A DNA stretch of 64,000 nucleotides from Rhodoluna lacicola (GTDB lineage: Bacteria > Actinomycetota > Actinomycetes > Actinomycetales > Microbacteriaceae), in NCBI RefSeq assembly GCF_000699505.1, contig NZ_CP007490.1, positions 682,001 through 746,000 on the forward strand, written 5' to 3'. Positions 55,372 through 64,000 of the stretch are shown one piece after another (the first letter of the stretch is position 1; each line of letters opens with the position of its first letter). A program made the translations under genes and the position numbers. The notes under the pieces are model-generated. The model was given only the letters and a program-made list of their open reading frames with translations, was not told the origin of the DNA and did not search any database.

Positions 55372-58029
55372 GTGCAGACCGCCGAGATACGCCGGCGCTG
55401 GCTCGATTTCTTCGAGAGCAAAGGCCACACAGTTGTACCTTCTGCTTCGCTGATTAGCGAAGACCCATCCCTGCTTTTCACCGTTGCCGGAATGGTTCCA
55501 TTCATTCCTTACATGAGCGGTCTTGTTCCAGCTCCCTACTCACGAGCGACTTCGGTTCAGAAGTGTGTGCGCACGCTAGACATTGAAGAGGTTGGCAAGA
55601 CTACCCGTCACGGTACCTTCTTCCAGATGAACGGAAACTTCTCGTTCGGCGACTATTTCAAAAAAGAAGCCATTGCTTACGCATGGGAATTTCTCACCGG
55701 CTCTAAGGATTCTGGTTGCTTGGGGTTAGACCCGCAACTGCTTTGGGTGACCGTTTTCCAGGACGACGATGAGTCAATAGGAATCTGGCGTGAGGTTGCC
55801 GACATTCCGATGGAGCGAATTCAGCGTCGCGGCATGAAAGACAACTACTGGTCAACCGGTCAGCCTGGTCCGGCCGGACCTTGCTCGGAAATTTACTACG
55901 ATCGCGGTCCAGCTTATGGTCGCGAAGGTGGACCAGAGGCCGACGAAGATCGCTACATCGAAATCTGGAACCTCGTCTTCATGCAGTACGAACGCGGCGA
56001 AGGAACCGGAAAAGACAGCTTCGAGATTCTTGGGGAACTGCCAAAGAAGAACATCGATACCGGTATGGGTCTAGAACGTGTTGCATTTTTGATGCAGGGT
56101 GTAGAAAACCTTTACGAGATTGATCAGGTCCGTCCGGTACTTGATCTGGCTGCAAAACTTTCTGGCAAGACCTACGGCGCAAGTGTTGAAGACGACGTTC
56201 GCATGCGTGTTGTTGCCGACCACGTTCGTTCAGCATTGATGCTGATTGGCGACGGTGTCACTCCAGCAAATGATGGCCGTGGCTACGTGCTTCGTCGTTT
56301 GCTTCGCCGCACAGTTCGCTCCATGCGTTTGCTTGGTGTTGAGCGCCCGGTATTTACCGAGCTGTTCACAGTTTCAAAAGACGCCATGAAGGCTGCCTAT
56401 CCAGAACTCGAGGCCGAGTTTGATCGCATTTTGCGCGCAGCAGTTGGCGAGGAAGAAACTTTCTTACGCACACTTACCGCAGGCACCGTGTTCCTTGATC
56501 AGGCGCTTGCCGATGTGAAGGCTGCAAAATCAACTCAACTTACTGGCGACGCTGCATTCCTGCTGCACGACACCTACGGCTTTCCAATCGATCTGACTCT
56601 AGAGATAGCCGAAGAAGCGGGTCTAACGGTTGACCGCGATGGTTTCAAGTCGTTGATGGCCGAGCAGCGCGATCGCGCTAAGGCCGATGCCCGCGAAAAG
56701 AAATTGGGCGGCACTGATCTTTCGGTTTACTCAGACTTCCGTGCCAAGGGCGTCACCAAGTTCACCGGTTACGAGTCTTTGGAAACCGATGCCAAGGTAT
56801 TGGGCTTGATTGTTGATGGTAAAGACACCAAGTCTGCAGCCCAAGGACAAATTGCCGAGGTAATTCTTGACGAGACTTCTTTCTACGCTGAATCTGGCGG
56901 TCAGGACTCCGACGCTGGTCTAATAATTGGCGACGGCATTGAACTTGAAGTGCTTGACGTGCAGAAACCAGTCAAGGGCTTGATTAGTCACAAGGTGCTG
57001 GTTCGCAAGGGATCAATCTCTATTGACCAAAAGGTATCAACCAGGGTTGACGCCGAATGGAGAATCGGTGCACGTCAGGCTCACTCCGGAACTCACATAG
57101 TTCACGCGGCCTTGCGTGAGGTACTTGGCCCAACTGCTCTACAGAGCGGTTCCTACAATAAGCCTGGTTACTTGCGTCTTGATTTCGCTTGGGGTCAAGC
57201 ACTCTCTGCCGAAACTAAATCAGAAATCGAAGAGGTCAGCAACCTTGCCATTCGCAAGGACCTGGCAGTTACTGCACAGTTCATGACTTTGCCGGAGGCA
57301 AAAAAGTGGGGGGCGGTAGCCCTCTTTGGTGAAACCTATGACGAAAGCGTTCGCGTCGTAGAAATTGGTGGGCCATGGTCGCGCGAACTCTGCGGGGGTA
57401 CCCACGTAGATCACAGCTCGCAAATCGGAATGATTTCACTAATCGGCGAATCTTCGGTTGGTTCAGGCTCTCGACGGGTTGAGGCTCTGGTCGGCATTGA
57501 AGCATTCCGCGCCTTTGCCGCAGAGCGTGCATTGGTTGCACGCCTAACTGAAGTATTGAAGTCGCCGAAGGAACAACTAGAAGAACGACTAACCTCAACC
57601 ATCGAAGACTTGAAGTTAGCTCAGCGAAAACTTGCTGCCCTTCAGGCAGGTCAGCTTGCGACTCGCATTCCAGAATTCGTATCTGCTGCGCAGCAAATTG
57701 GTTCCACCAAATTCATCGCTGCAGAACTTGGAGAAGTTGGCTCAGTAGACGATCTTCGTACTTTTGCGTCCTCAATACGCGAGAAGGTCTCTTCTGAAAA
57801 CGCGGTAGCGGCCGTCTTAGGGATCATCGACGCCAAGCCAATGCTGGTAATTGCCACCACTGAATCAGCTCGGGCAACTGGCGCAAAAGCAGGCGCTCTA
57901 GTTCACATTGCAAGCGCCATTCTTGGCGGTGGTGGTGGCGGTAAAGATGACATAGCTCAAGGCGGGGGCTCAGATGCTTCAAAAATTGCCGAAGCAATCA
58001 GTGCAGTCAAGGAAGCCCTGAGCGCGTAG
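55372..58029 (+). CDS. alaS: Alanyl-tRNA synthetase
   Basis: 885-residue class II synthetase. Catalytic domain from the first residues (MQTAEIRRRWLDFFESKGH, NGNFSFGDYFKKEAI), tRNA-recognition helices, editing domain with zinc ligands HSGTHIVHA and CGGTHVDH, and C-terminal oligomerisation domain with the GGGGGGKDDIAQGGG glycine motif. GTG start two bases after the upstream stop; no strong Shine-Dalgarno sequence, so translation is likely coupled. Confidence 0.97.
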   Translation: MQTAEIRRRWLDFFESKGHTVVPSASLISEDPSLLFTVAGMVPFIPYMSGLVPAPYSRATSVQKCVRTLDIEEVGKTTRHGTFFQMNGNFSFGDYFKKEAIAYAWEFLTGSKDSGCLGLDPQLLWVTVFQDDDESIGIWREVADIPMERIQRRGMKDNYWSTGQPGPAGPCSEIYYDRGPAYGREGGPEADEDRYIEIWNLVFMQYERGEGTGKDSFEILGELPKKNIDTGMGLERVAFLMQGVENLYEIDQVRPVLDLAAKLSGKTYGASVEDDVRMRVVADHVRSALMLIGDGVTPANDGRGYVLRRLLRRTVRSMRLLGVERPVFTELFTVSKDAMKAAYPELEAEFDRILRAAVGEEETFLRTLTAGTVFLDQALADVKAAKSTQLTGDAAFLLHDTYGFPIDLTLEIAEEAGLTVDRDGFKSLMAEQRDRAKADAREKKLGGTDLSVYSDFRAKGVTKFTGYESLETDAKVLGLIVDGKDTKSAAQGQIAEVILDETSFYAESGGQDSDAGLIIGDGIELEVLDVQKPVKGLISHKVLVRKGSISIDQKVSTRVDAEWRIGARQAHSGTHIVHAALREVLGPTALQSGSYNKPGYLRLDFAWGQALSAETKSEIEEVSNLAIRKDLAVTAQFMTLPEAKKWGAVALFGETYDESVRVVEIGGPWSRELCGGTHVDHSSQIGMISLIGESSVGSGSRRVEALVGIEAFRAFAAERALVARLTEVLKSPKEQLEERLTSTIEDLKLAQRKLAALQAGQLATRIPEFVSAAQQIGSTKFIAAELGEVGSVDDLRTFASSIREKVSSENAVAAVLGIIDAKPMLVIATTESARATGAKAGALVHIASAILGGGGGGKDDIAQGGGSDASKIAEAISAVKEALSA

Positions 58030-58496
58030 TGCGGTCTGGTCGTCGACTCTCGGTTGATGTTGGCAAGGTCCGCATTGGCGTTGCTGCAAGTGACTTTCAC
58101 TCGATTCTTGCCTCTGGATTGGAAACAGTTGCGCGTGGAGCCGAACTTGAGCCAAGCCTTAAGAGAATCGTCGAGTTAGTAGACGAGATAGAACCGATCG
58201 AGATCTACGTTGGTCTTCCGATTTCCATGTCTGGAAACAACTCGGCATCTACTCAAGATGCAATCCAATTTGCCAAGCAACTAAGTGTGTTGGTGGCTCC
58301 CGAAATTCGATTTATTGACGAGCGTATGACTTCTATCACCGCGGCGAATGCACTCAAAACTTCTGGCCGCGATTCAAAATCGGGTCGCAAGATAATCGAC
58401 CAGATTGCTGCAACCATTATCTTGGAACAAGCAATTGAACAGGAAAAGAGCACTGGTGAGAAGCCAGGCAAGGCGATAGGAGAAGTAATTGAATAA
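58029..58496 (+). CDS. ruvX: Putative pre-16S rRNA nuclease YqgF/RuvX
   Basis: RNase-H-like fold protein implicated in 16S rRNA 5' processing. LSVDVGKVRIGVAASD at the start, VGLPISMSGNNS, and IRFIDERMTSITA. 155 residues. GTG start overlaps the alaS stop (TAGTG). Confidence 0.93.
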   Translation: MRSGRRLSVDVGKVRIGVAASDFHSILASGLETVARGAELEPSLKRIVELVDEIEPIEIYVGLPISMSGNNSASTQDAIQFAKQLSVLVAPEIRFIDERMTSITAANALKTSGRDSKSGRKIIDQIAATIILEQAIEQEKSTGEKPGKAIGEVIE

Positions 58497-59532
58497 GTTA
58501 TCGCGTCGCCGTGTTCTTGCCGGATTTATTGTCTTTCTTTTGCTTCTGGGTGGCGCTGTTGCGTATGCGAACAAGGGCTTGATTCGTGCGGCCTTCGAGC
58601 AGATGCAAGGCAACGATTTTCCTGGTCCCGGAACGGGCGAGGTTCAAATCACTGTTAGGGCTGGCGATTCAGGGGAGTCAATCACAAAGCAATTGTTAGC
58701 TGCCGGCGTGATTAAGAATTTTCGCACTACGTATCAACTGATTCTGGACACGAATCCCACTTTTTATCCTGGAATATTTACGCTGAAGCTGCAGATGCGA
58801 TCAGCTGATGCAATCTCAGCGCTCACCGATCAAAATTCGGCATCACTGCGGCGTACAACCATAAAGGAGGGTCTGCGGGCAAGCGTGCTTTTTGGGGTAT
58901 TGGCCGAATCAACGGGTTTACCCAAGAGCCAATTTGAATCGCTATTTAACAAGCCAGAGGTGTTTGGGCTTAGCGCAGAATTGCCAAACATTGAAGGCTA
59001 CCTATTCCCAGCAACCTATACCTTTGCACCGGGCTCAACGGCAAAAGAGATACTGCAAACAATGGTTGACCGAATGCAGCAAGAAATTCGTTCCTTCGGA
59101 ATACCAGCAGCAAAGACACATGAGGTACTTACACTTGCCTCTGTGATTCAGAAAGAAGCCCGGATAAAAGAGGATTTCTACAGGGTTTCGCGAACTTTTC
59201 TTAATCGCATCGAAATAGGAATGCATCTACAGTCTGACGCCACGGTTAGCTATGGAGTTGGCGGTAATACCGTCAGCACATCTAGGGCGGATCGAGCGAA
59301 TAAAAACGGCTACAACACCTACCTATATCCTGGACTTCCAATTGGGCCTATTTCTGCTCCCGGCTCGGTAGCTATTGATGCGGCATTGAACCCGGCACAG
59401 GGGAAATGGTTGTATTTCTGCACAGTGAATCTTGAAACTGGTGAAACAGTGTTTAGCGAAACCTACGCCCAACATGAAAAGGCTGTTGCTCAATGGTTGG
59501 CCTGGATGAAGGAAAACCCCGGCTATGAATAA
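58489..59532 (+). CDS. mltG: Endolytic transglycosylase MltG
   Basis: Membrane-anchored peptidoglycan glycan-strand terminase. N-terminal membrane segment (~10-28), LysM-like region, and the YceG/MltG catalytic domain with the glutamate in LASVIQKEA and HLQSDATVSYGVG, YPGLPIGPISAPG. 347 residues. TTG start overlapping ruvX by eight bases, with AGGAGAAG upstream. Confidence 0.94.
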   Translation: MNKLSRRRVLAGFIVFLLLLGGAVAYANKGLIRAAFEQMQGNDFPGPGTGEVQITVRAGDSGESITKQLLAAGVIKNFRTTYQLILDTNPTFYPGIFTLKLQMRSADAISALTDQNSASLRRTTIKEGLRASVLFGVLAESTGLPKSQFESLFNKPEVFGLSAELPNIEGYLFPATYTFAPGSTAKEILQTMVDRMQQEIRSFGIPAAKTHEVLTLASVIQKEARIKEDFYRVSRTFLNRIEIGMHLQSDATVSYGVGGNTVSTSRADRANKNGYNTYLYPGLPIGPISAPGSVAIDAALNPAQGKWLYFCTVNLETGETVFSETYAQHEKAVAQWLAWMKENPGYE

Positions 59533-60355
59533 AAACTATGCGGTTCTGGGCTCGCCGATCGCGCATTCAAAATCACCCGCCATCCACGCTGCAGCGTATC
59601 GGGTACTTGGTGAAGATTGGAACTACTCACGATTTGAGGTCAAAAAGGGAGCACTTAAGCGATTCATTGAAACCCAAGGGTCTGACCTCAACGGATTTAG
59701 CCTTACGATGCCGTTAAAAGAAGAAGCGTTTCTTTATGCTCAGGTAATTGATGAATCATCTTCACTAACCAAGACTTCCAACACTTTGGTTCGAATCGAT
59801 GACCAGTGGCACGGTTTCAACACCGATATATTTGGCATCGTCCAGGCAGTTGGCAATCAACAGGTGACTCAAAGTCTAATAATCGGATCCGGCGCAACCG
59901 CAACCTCAGCCATGGTCGCAGTTTCAAGAATCGCTCCTGGTTCTTCCGTTATGGTTTTTGCACGTAATTCCAAGACCAGGAAGATACTCGTTGAGTTCGG
60001 CCGTGAGCTTGGCCTTAGCGCAACTGTTGTTCGAAGACTTAGAAAAGCAATAACCAAGTCGGATCTAACAATATCCACCTTGCCTGGTGGAGCCATGGAT
60101 AGTACAACTAAAAAAATCGTTGACTCCAGATTTTTTAGACCCCGTGGCATGCTTCTTGATGTTGCCTATGACCCTTGGCCAAGCCAGCTTGCAGAGGCTT
60201 GGATGAAACAGAACATAAAAGTTGTGAGCGGCTTAGAGATGTTGATATGGCAGGCAGTTGCTCAAATCCGTATTTTCAAGTCGGGAAATCCTGAGGCTGA
60301 ATTACCGAACGAGATAGCGGTCGTGCAGGCTATGAGGATCGCACTAGAGCAATAG
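59525..60355 (+). CDS. aroE: Shikimate dehydrogenase
   Basis: NADPH-dependent reduction of 3-dehydroshikimate. Shikimate-binding SKSPAIHAAAYRVL, catalytic lysine in LTMPLKEEAF, Asp in GFNTDIFG, and a nucleotide-binding IGSGATATSA. 276 residues. Its ATG overlaps mltG by eight bases. Confidence 0.93.
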   Translation: MNKNYAVLGSPIAHSKSPAIHAAAYRVLGEDWNYSRFEVKKGALKRFIETQGSDLNGFSLTMPLKEEAFLYAQVIDESSSLTKTSNTLVRIDDQWHGFNTDIFGIVQAVGNQQVTQSLIIGSGATATSAMVAVSRIAPGSSVMVFARNSKTRKILVEFGRELGLSATVVRRLRKAITKSDLTISTLPGGAMDSTTKKIVDSRFFRPRGMLLDVAYDPWPSQLAEAWMKQNIKVVSGLEMLIWQAVAQIRIFKSGNPEAELPNEIAVVQAMRIALEQ

Positions 60356-60388
60356 TCGCAATCGGCCTGACTATTGGGCGTACTGTGG

Positions 60389-60394
60389 CAAAAT
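60389..60394 (+). promoter_or_regulatory. -10 element of aroCKB (leaderless type)
   Basis: CAAAAT six bases before the aroC ATG at 60401. Confidence 0.55.
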
Positions 60395-60400
60395 GGGACT

Positions 60401-61603
60401 ATGTTACGTTGGATCACCGCAGGAGAGTCGCACGGGCCTGAGCTCGTTGCCGTTCTAGAAGGCCTGCCAGCAGGAATTGCCATCACCACGGCGGATGTGC
60501 AGACTGCACTTGCTCGTCGTCGTCTGGGATATGGTCGCGGTGCCCGAATGAAATTTGAACAAGATGAGGTTTCGATCTCGGGTGGCGTTCGCCACGGCCT
60601 GACTATGGGTGGACCGGTCGCGATTACCGTGGCTAACACCGAATGGCCAAAGTGGAAAGATGTGATGTCAGCCGATCCGGTTGATGAAGCCAAACTCTCC
60701 GGCGCCCGCGCGGAGGCGCTAACCAGGCCTAGACCTGGCCACGCCGATTTCACCGGAATGCAAAAGTATGGCTTTCTTGATAGTCGACCAATTTTGGAAA
60801 GAGCAAGTGCTCGTGAAACAGCGGCACGCGTGGCCCTTGGCGCGGTAGCTTCAAGCTTTTTGAGCGCACTTGGTATTGAACTTGTAACCCACACCGTTGG
60901 TATTGGTCCCGTCATGGCTGCTGCCGACTTAGCGCTGCCAAAGCCGGGTGACGTTGCTGCAATCGATGAGGACCCAATGCGCTGTTTCAATGCGCAACTA
61001 TCAGCAGCGATGATTGCTGAAGTTGATGAATGTCATAAAGATGGCGACACCCTAGGCGGGGTGGTTGAGACATTGGTTTATGGTTTGCCTCCGGGCCTTG
61101 GCAGTTTTGTGCACTGGGATCGCCGACTAGATTCACAACTGGCTGGAGCACTCATGGGAATTCAGGCAATTAAAGGTGTCGAGGTCGGTGATGGTTTTGA
61201 AACCGCCCGCCGTCGCGGCTCCGTGGCACATGATGAAATCCAACGTGATGCAAATGGTGTCGTGCATAGACTCACGGATCGTGCCGGTGGAATCGAAGGC
61301 GGAATGAGCAACGGCGAGGTACTGCGCGTTCGTGCGGCTATGAAACCAATTTCCACTATTCCAAAAGCTCTTGCGACCATCGATGTTGCAACTGGTGAAG
61401 CAGCAAAGGCACACCACCAACGCTCTGACGTTTGTGCAGTTCCTGCAGCAGGAGTTGTCGCTGAAGCAATGGTTGCACTTACTATTGCCAATTCCGTCCT
61501 CGAAAAATTCGGTGGAGATTCTGTGGCTGAAACCAAGCGCAATCTTGAGTCGTACCTTGCAAACATTCCCGCTGTGCTAACTTCGGCTGATTCAAGTAAC
61601 TAA
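60401..61603 (+). CDS. aroC: Chorismate synthase
   Basis: FMN-dependent last step of the shikimate pathway. [14 protein letters not shown] at the N-terminus, [27 protein letters not shown], the [10 protein letters not shown] signature, and [17 protein letters not shown]. 400 residues from the ATG at 60401; an in-frame GTG at 60374 is rejected because the natural [12 protein letters not shown] start fits the family and the -10 lies between them. One-base overlap with aroK. Confidence 0.97.
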   Translation: MLRWITAGESHGPELVAVLEGLPAGIAITTADVQTALARRRLGYGRGARMKFEQDEVSISGGVRHGLTMGGPVAITVANTEWPKWKDVMSADPVDEAKLSGARAEALTRPRPGHADFTGMQKYGFLDSRPILERASARETAARVALGAVASSFLSALGIELVTHTVGIGPVMAAADLALPKPGDVAAIDEDPMRCFNAQLSAAMIAEVDECHKDGDTLGGVVETLVYGLPPGLGSFVHWDRRLDSQLAGALMGIQAIKGVEVGDGFETARRRGSVAHDEIQRDANGVVHRLTDRAGGIEGGMSNGEVLRVRAAMKPISTIPKALATIDVATGEAAKAHHQRSDVCAVPAAGVVAEAMVALTIANSVLEKFGGDSVAETKRNLESYLANIPAVLTSADSSN

Positions 61604-62103
61604 TGCCGGCAAAATCCGAGGTCATAGTTCTTATTGGCCCCATGGGCGTTGGGAAAAGTACCGTTGGAAAGAAACTAGCTCGGGCTCTCAAGGTCCCTTT
61701 TACTGACACCGATAATCTAATCGTCGAAGAGCACGGCAAGATTGCAGAATATTTCGCCGAACATGGCGAGGAAGCCTTTCGTGAGATCGAACATCAGGCG
61801 CTCGCACGAGCACTCAAAAACCCGGGCATTGTTGCCACCGGTGGTGGGGCGGTGCTGCTGGAAAAGTCACGTGAACTCCTTAGAAATGCCACAGTGATTT
61901 ACCTAGCAACTGACGGAAAGCACATGGCCTCACGTCTTCGAAACGGCTCTAGGCCATTACTTAAGAATGGAATGGAAGATTGGAAGCGGATTTATGATTC
62001 TCGTAAACCCATTTACCAAGCTACTGCTGACCTAACAATTGATACTTCAGGACATCCACTTGCCCAGACCATTACCGAAATTCGGGAGAGATTGAGTATC
62101 TAA
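61603..62103 (+). CDS. aroK: Shikimate kinase
   Basis: Phosphorylates shikimate with ATP. P-loop GPMGVGKSTVGK, DTDNLIVEEHGK, FREIEHQAL, and VATGGGAVL with the lid arginines in RPLLKNG. 166 residues. Start and stop overlap its neighbours by one base each. Confidence 0.96.
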   Translation: MPAKSEVIVLIGPMGVGKSTVGKKLARALKVPFTDTDNLIVEEHGKIAEYFAEHGEEAFREIEHQALARALKNPGIVATGGGAVLLEKSRELLRNATVIYLATDGKHMASRLRNGSRPLLKNGMEDWKRIYDSRKPIYQATADLTIDTSGHPLAQTITEIRERLSI

Positions 62104-63182
62104 TGAGCGCTGCAAAAACGATTCACGTGAGCGGAGTAGATCCGTACGAGATTTTGATTGGCCGTGCACTTCTGGCTGAGGTGCCTGCCAGCCTTGGCCC
62201 ACAGGTAAGCAAGGTGCTTATTGTGCATCCTGTTGCCCTCACAGCATCTGCCGAACTCCTTAGGGAAACTCTGATAGCTGCAGGAGTTGACGCTATCCTC
62301 GCGGGTGTGCCAGACAGCGAAGATGCCAAGCGCGTCGAAGTTGCTGCTTTCTGCTGGGGAATCATGGGTAAGGCTGACTTCACCCGAACCGATGCGGTGA
62401 TTGGCTTTGGCGGTGGCTCAACCACTGATTTGGCCGGATTTGTTGCTGCAACTTGGTTGCGTGGCGTGAAACTAATTCAAATTCCGACCACCCTGCTTGG
62501 AATGGTTGATGCGGCGATTGGTGGCAAGACTGGAATAAACACCAGTGAAGGAAAGAATCTAGTTGGAGTGTTCCACGCACCAGCAAAAGTGATTATTGAC
62601 CTAGACACCCTGCAGTCGCTTGCGCGAAACGAAATTCTTGCCGGTTTTGGCGAGGTAGTTAAGTACGGTTTCATTGCTGACCCACGAATTCTTGAACTGA
62701 TAGAGGCGGATGTTCCGACTGCAACAGATCCAAGTTCTGCTGTCTTCCAAGAAATCATCGAGCGATCAGTTGCTATCAAGGCACGGGTGGTTGGAGAGGA
62801 TTTCAAAGAGGCCGGGCTGCGTGAGATTTTGAATTACGGCCACACTCTAGGGCACGCGATTGAGCATGCCGAGCGTTATAAATGGCGTCACGGTGCTGCC
62901 ATTTCTATCGGCATGGTTTTTGTGGCCGAGCTTGCCCGCCTTGCTGGGCGCCTAAGTGATGAAGTCGTCGATCGACACCGATCTGTGCTGACTCTGCTTG
63001 GATTGCCAATCGCATACTCTGCAGATAAATGGAATCAGTTGCTAGAAACGATGCAACGTGACAAGAAAACCCGATCGGGTACGTTGCGTTTTGTGGTGCT
63101 AGACGACTTGGCCAAGCCAACCATCATGAGCGCGCCAACTCCAGAAATGCTGCACGCAGCCTTCCAAGAAATCGTTGCCTAG
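62103..63182 (+). CDS. aroB: 3-dehydroquinate synthase
   Basis: NAD- and zinc-dependent cyclisation of DAHP. GFGGGSTTDLAGFVAATWLRG, IPTTLLGMVDAAIGGKTGIN, EVVKYGFIAD, and zinc-ligand region NYGHTLGHAIEH. 359 residues. Third gene of aroC-aroK-aroB. Confidence 0.97.
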   Translation: MSAAKTIHVSGVDPYEILIGRALLAEVPASLGPQVSKVLIVHPVALTASAELLRETLIAAGVDAILAGVPDSEDAKRVEVAAFCWGIMGKADFTRTDAVIGFGGGSTTDLAGFVAATWLRGVKLIQIPTTLLGMVDAAIGGKTGINTSEGKNLVGVFHAPAKVIIDLDTLQSLARNEILAGFGEVVKYGFIADPRILELIEADVPTATDPSSAVFQEIIERSVAIKARVVGEDFKEAGLREILNYGHTLGHAIEHAERYKWRHGAAISIGMVFVAELARLAGRLSDEVVDRHRSVLTLLGLPIAYSADKWNQLLETMQRDKKTRSGTLRFVVLDDLAKPTIMSAPTPEMLHAAFQEIVA

Positions 63183-63185
63183 CGC

Positions 63186-63191
63186 TAACCT
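63186..63191 (+). promoter_or_regulatory. -10 element of aroQ (leaderless type)
   Basis: TAACCT six bases before the ATG at 63198, immediately behind the aroB stop. Confidence 0.55.
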
Positions 63192-63197
63192 AGAGAC

Positions 63198-63632
63198 ATG
63201 CAGAAAGTATTGGTCTTAAATGGCCCAAACCTTGGCCGCCTTGGGTCTCGAGAACCAGACATCTACGGTGCCCTTGATTTTTCTGAGCTAACTGCGGCGG
63301 TTGAATCGGCTGCCACAAAGTTGGGTCTAAGCGCAGATGTTCGACAGACTGACAGCGAAAGCGAACTCATCGCTTGGATCCATGAGGCTGTTGACGCTCA
63401 ACAAAACGTGATCTTGAATCCGGCCGCCTTCACTCACTACTCATACTCCCTGCGAGATGCAGCCGTGCAAATTACCAAGGCTGGTTTGAAATTAATCGAG
63501 GTTCATCTGAGCAACCCACACACCCGTGAGGAATTCCGCCACACCAGTGTCATTTCTGGTGTTGCCACCGGAGTTATCGCAGGCTTTGGTTCGGATTCTT
63601 ACCTGTTAGCGCTTGCACAACTAGCCAAATAA
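63198..63632 (+). CDS. aroQ: 3-dehydroquinate dehydratase, type II
   Basis: Dodecameric dehydroquinase. VLNGPNLGRLGSREPDIYG with the catalytic tyrosine, NPAAFTHYSYSLRDA, and EVHLSNPHTREEFRH with the catalytic histidine. 144 residues. It follows aroB but appears to have its own promoter. Confidence 0.96.
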   Translation: MQKVLVLNGPNLGRLGSREPDIYGALDFSELTAAVESAATKLGLSADVRQTDSESELIAWIHEAVDAQQNVILNPAAFTHYSYSLRDAAVQITKAGLKLIEVHLSNPHTREEFRHTSVISGVATGVIAGFGSDSYLLALAQLAK

Positions 63633-63676
63633 GCGCTGGATGGCCTGTCTTGGGCCACTAGAATTGGGTAAGTTAT

Positions 63677-63691
63677 TGCGCTTCGAGCGCA
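63677..63691 (+). other. Hairpin in the leader of efp
   Basis: TGCGCT-tcg-AGCGCA, six-base perfect stem, in the 96-base gap between aroQ and efp. No T-run follows. Confidence 0.4.
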
Positions 63692-63728
63692 TCCGAATTC
63701 GCTAAAAATTGAAACGAGTGATTGCGTC

Positions 63729-64000
63729 ATGGCAACTTCAAACGACCTAAAAAACGGAATGGTCCTAAACATCGAAGGTCAGCTTTGGGCTGTGACCGAA
63801 TTCCAGCACGTCAAGCCGGGTAAGGGAGCAGCCTTTGTTCGCTCAAAGTTGAAGAACGTGCTCACCGGCAAAGTGGTCGAGAAGACCTTTAACGCAGGCG
63901 TAAAGGTAGAAGTTGCAACTGTCGATAAACGTGACATGACCTACCTCTACAACGATGGCGAGGGCTACGTTTTCATGGACAAGGACACTTACGATCAAGT
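63729..64000 (+). CDS. efp: Elongation factor P, N-terminal part (runs off the right edge)
   Basis: Relieves ribosome stalling at polyproline. The first 90 codons are present: the KOW-like N-terminal domain with [17 protein letters not shown] and the loop [14 protein letters not shown], whose tip lysine is the modification site in other bacteria, then the start of the OB domain ([17 protein letters not shown]). The aroQ-efp order is typical of actinobacteria. Confidence 0.96.
   Translation, partial: MATSNDLKNGMVLNIEGQLWAVTEFQHVKPGKGAAFVRSKLKNVLTGKVVEKTFNAGVKVEVATVDKRDMTYLYNDGEGYVFMDKDTYDQ

Overview
The window is ordinary, gene-dense bacterial chromosome. I see no rRNA, insertion sequence, prophage or CRISPR array. 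Gene order and families point to a small-genome actinobacterium, most likely a Microbacteriaceae member of the freshwater Luna/Rhodoluna/Aquiluna type. The taxon is inferred from actinobacterial marker families (SepH, DUF3000, DUF3093, DUF3159, DUF3710, DUF4193, DUF7455), a sigA with a Lys/Ala/Pro-rich N-terminal domain, intermediate base composition and very tight packing. Many convergent genes overlap by 4-29 bp, and divergent start codons can be only 22-36 bp apart.

Layout. 1-9.1 kb: lipoate synthesis (lipA, lipB), 2-oxoacid dehydrogenase E2/E3 (sucB, lpdA), aminopeptidase pepA, a PAC2 protein, an SDR and an MFS carrier. 9.1-31.3 kb: primary sigma factor, a MurT-like/GatD-like pair, topoisomerase IV (parE and parC, convergent), a phosphodiesterase, SepH, a run of conserved actinobacterial small proteins, dut, aconitase, dxs, RNase D, and an sseA-sufE-reductase operon. 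31.4-37.8 kb: zapE, two tandem ammonium transporters, a Gly-Cys-Val tRNA operon, malate:quinone oxidoreductase and a VIT-family transporter. 37.8-50.3 kb: thrS, HIT, pdxS, pdxT, yebC, ruvCAB, yajC, secD, secF, rel. 50.3-54.7 kb: DUF349 protein, membrane cyclophilin, rarA, rpsD. 54.7-64 kb: DUF948 protein, alaS, ruvX, mltG, the shikimate genes aroE-aroC-aroK-aroB-aroQ, and the start of efp.

The most striking window-wide signal is the gene starts. At least fifteen first genes of transcription units have a TANNNT or CANAAT -10 hexamer exactly 6 (twice 7) bases before the start codon, and most lack an obvious Shine-Dalgarno sequence. This is the layout of leaderless transcripts, and it decides several otherwise ambiguous starts (dut, mqo, aroC, the phosphodiesterase).

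The most interesting genes are: (1) a MurT/GatD-like pair directly behind sigA, in which the GatD-like protein has Ser where the glutaminase Cys should be and the MurT-like protein has no cysteine, hence no zinc ribbon; a role in the B-type peptidoglycan of Microbacteriaceae is a testable hypothesis; (2) two tandem Amt proteins, the second with Glu in place of the first pore histidine, preceded by a 22-bp-periodic GlnR-like operator; (3) a structured leader before rpsD.
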